This document shows, piece after piece, positions 6,098 through 6,377 of a stretch of 6,377 bases of DNA; positions within the stretch are counted from its first letter, which is position 1; each line of letters begins with the position of its first letter. The notes below the pieces were generated by a model, which had not been told where the DNA came from, ran no database searches, and worked only from the letters and a program-made list of their open reading frames with translations. The DNA comes from an uncultured Eubacteriales bacterium. GTDB taxonomy: Bacteria; Bacillota; Clostridia; Oscillospirales; CAG-272. A program made the translations under genes and the position numbers. The stretch is from positions 1 through 6,377 of the forward strand of contig URDS01000089.1 in NCBI GenBank assembly GCA_900546635.1, written 5' to 3'.

Positions 6098-6111
6098 ATA
6101 TTCTCATCGCC

Positions 6112-6130
6112 GCGCCGCCTTTGGCGGCGT
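6112..6130 (+). other. GC-rich stem-loop in the gap after the EIIC gene
   Basis: CGCCGCC (6113-6119) and GGCGGCG (6123-6129) form a perfect 7-bp stem with a TTT loop, extendable by a G-T pair. No T-run follows (TTCGAGTTTC), so it is a poor terminator by itself. It may be part of a structured 3' untranslated region. Confidence 0.45.
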
Positions 6131-6148
6131 TCGAGTTTCTGCGTGGTT

Positions 6149-6180
6149 GTTATCAGGGCGGCGCTGTCCGCCTTGATAAC
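6149..6180 (+). terminator. Strong hairpin, probable terminator of the EIIC transcript
   Basis: GTTATCAGGGCGG (6149-6161) pairs with CCGCCTTGATAAC (6168-6180) over 13 bp with one G-T pair and a 6-nt loop. The sequence after it is AT-rich (ATAATAATTTAATAATTT) but lacks a continuous T-run, so termination may be less sharp than at a standard intrinsic terminator. It lies 118 nt after the EIIC stop and about 40 nt before the tRNA promoter. Confidence 0.55.
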
Positions 6181-6221
6181 ATAATAATTTAATAATTTAT
6201 AAAGAAAAATACAAAAAACTC

Positions 6222-6250
6222 TTGCAATTTTCTTTAAATTCTGGTATCCT
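6222..6250 (+). promoter_or_regulatory. Promoter of the tRNA-Ala gene, extended -10
   Basis: TTGCAA (6222-6227) and TATCCT (6245-6250) are separated by 17 nt, and TGG directly before the -10 box gives an extended TGn -10 element. The predicted start near 6257 lies about 11 nt before the mature tRNA 5' end, giving a short leader for RNase P removal. Confidence 0.7.
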
Positions 6251-6267
6251 ATAAACACTCTGATTAT

Positions 6268-6343
<76 letters not shown>

Positions 6344-6354
6344 AAATACGAAAA

Positions 6355-6373
6355 ACCGCCTGAATGGGGCGGT
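6355..6373 (+). terminator. Probable terminator after tRNA-Ala, cut by the window edge
   Basis: ACCGCC (6355-6360) and GGCGGT (6368-6373) form a 6-bp stem with a 7-nt loop, 11 nt after the tRNA CCA. Only GAAT is visible afterwards, so a T-run cannot be confirmed. An upstream A-run (6351-6355) would suit termination on the opposite strand too. Confidence 0.5.
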
Positions 6374-6377
6374 GAAT

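Overview
The window looks like chromosomal DNA of a Gram-positive Bacillota, most likely a Clostridia member of moderate GC content. This rests on an RNase J gene, strong GGAGG-type ribosome binding sites, sigma-A-like promoters with 17-nt spacers in AT-rich gaps, a PfoR-type EIIC protein, and a small helical protein of a type I recall mainly from Clostridia. The species cannot be fixed from sequence alone.

Layout, left to right: (1) the last ~471 codons of an RNase J gene (+), cut by the left edge, and a small Dabb-domain gene (+) 108 nt downstream with no clear terminator between them. (2) A strong hairpin terminator at 1844-1889, shared with a convergent gene (1920-2372, -) for a 150-residue all-helical protein of unknown function. 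(3) A divergent gap, then an acyltransferase-3 family membrane protein (2617-3642, +) with its own promoter. (4) A second shared terminator at 3660-3695, and a convergent CPBP-family (Abi/Rce1-like) membrane protease gene (3808-4815, -). (5) A divergent gap with two back-to-back promoters, then a PfoR-like PTS EIIC membrane protein (5032-6030, +). (6) A 237-nt hairpin-rich gap, then tRNA-Ala(GGC) at 6268-6343 with its own promoter and the start of a probable terminator at the right edge.

The genes form short, mostly single-gene transcription units of alternating direction, separated by bidirectional hairpins and divergent promoters. I see no operon joining the membrane proteins and no mobile element, CRISPR array, toxin-antitoxin pair or recognisable defence system. 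Roles covered are RNA decay (RNase J), translation (tRNA-Ala), envelope or membrane functions (acyltransferase, CPBP protease, EIIC) and two small proteins of uncertain function.

The most useful points beyond simple annotation are a CPBP gene whose start is better placed at a TTG behind a 10-nt perfect match to the anti-Shine-Dalgarno sequence, the hairpin-rich segment between the EIIC gene and the tRNA, and the EIIC gene standing alone without EIIA or EIIB. I found no convincing evidence of an undescribed multi-gene system.
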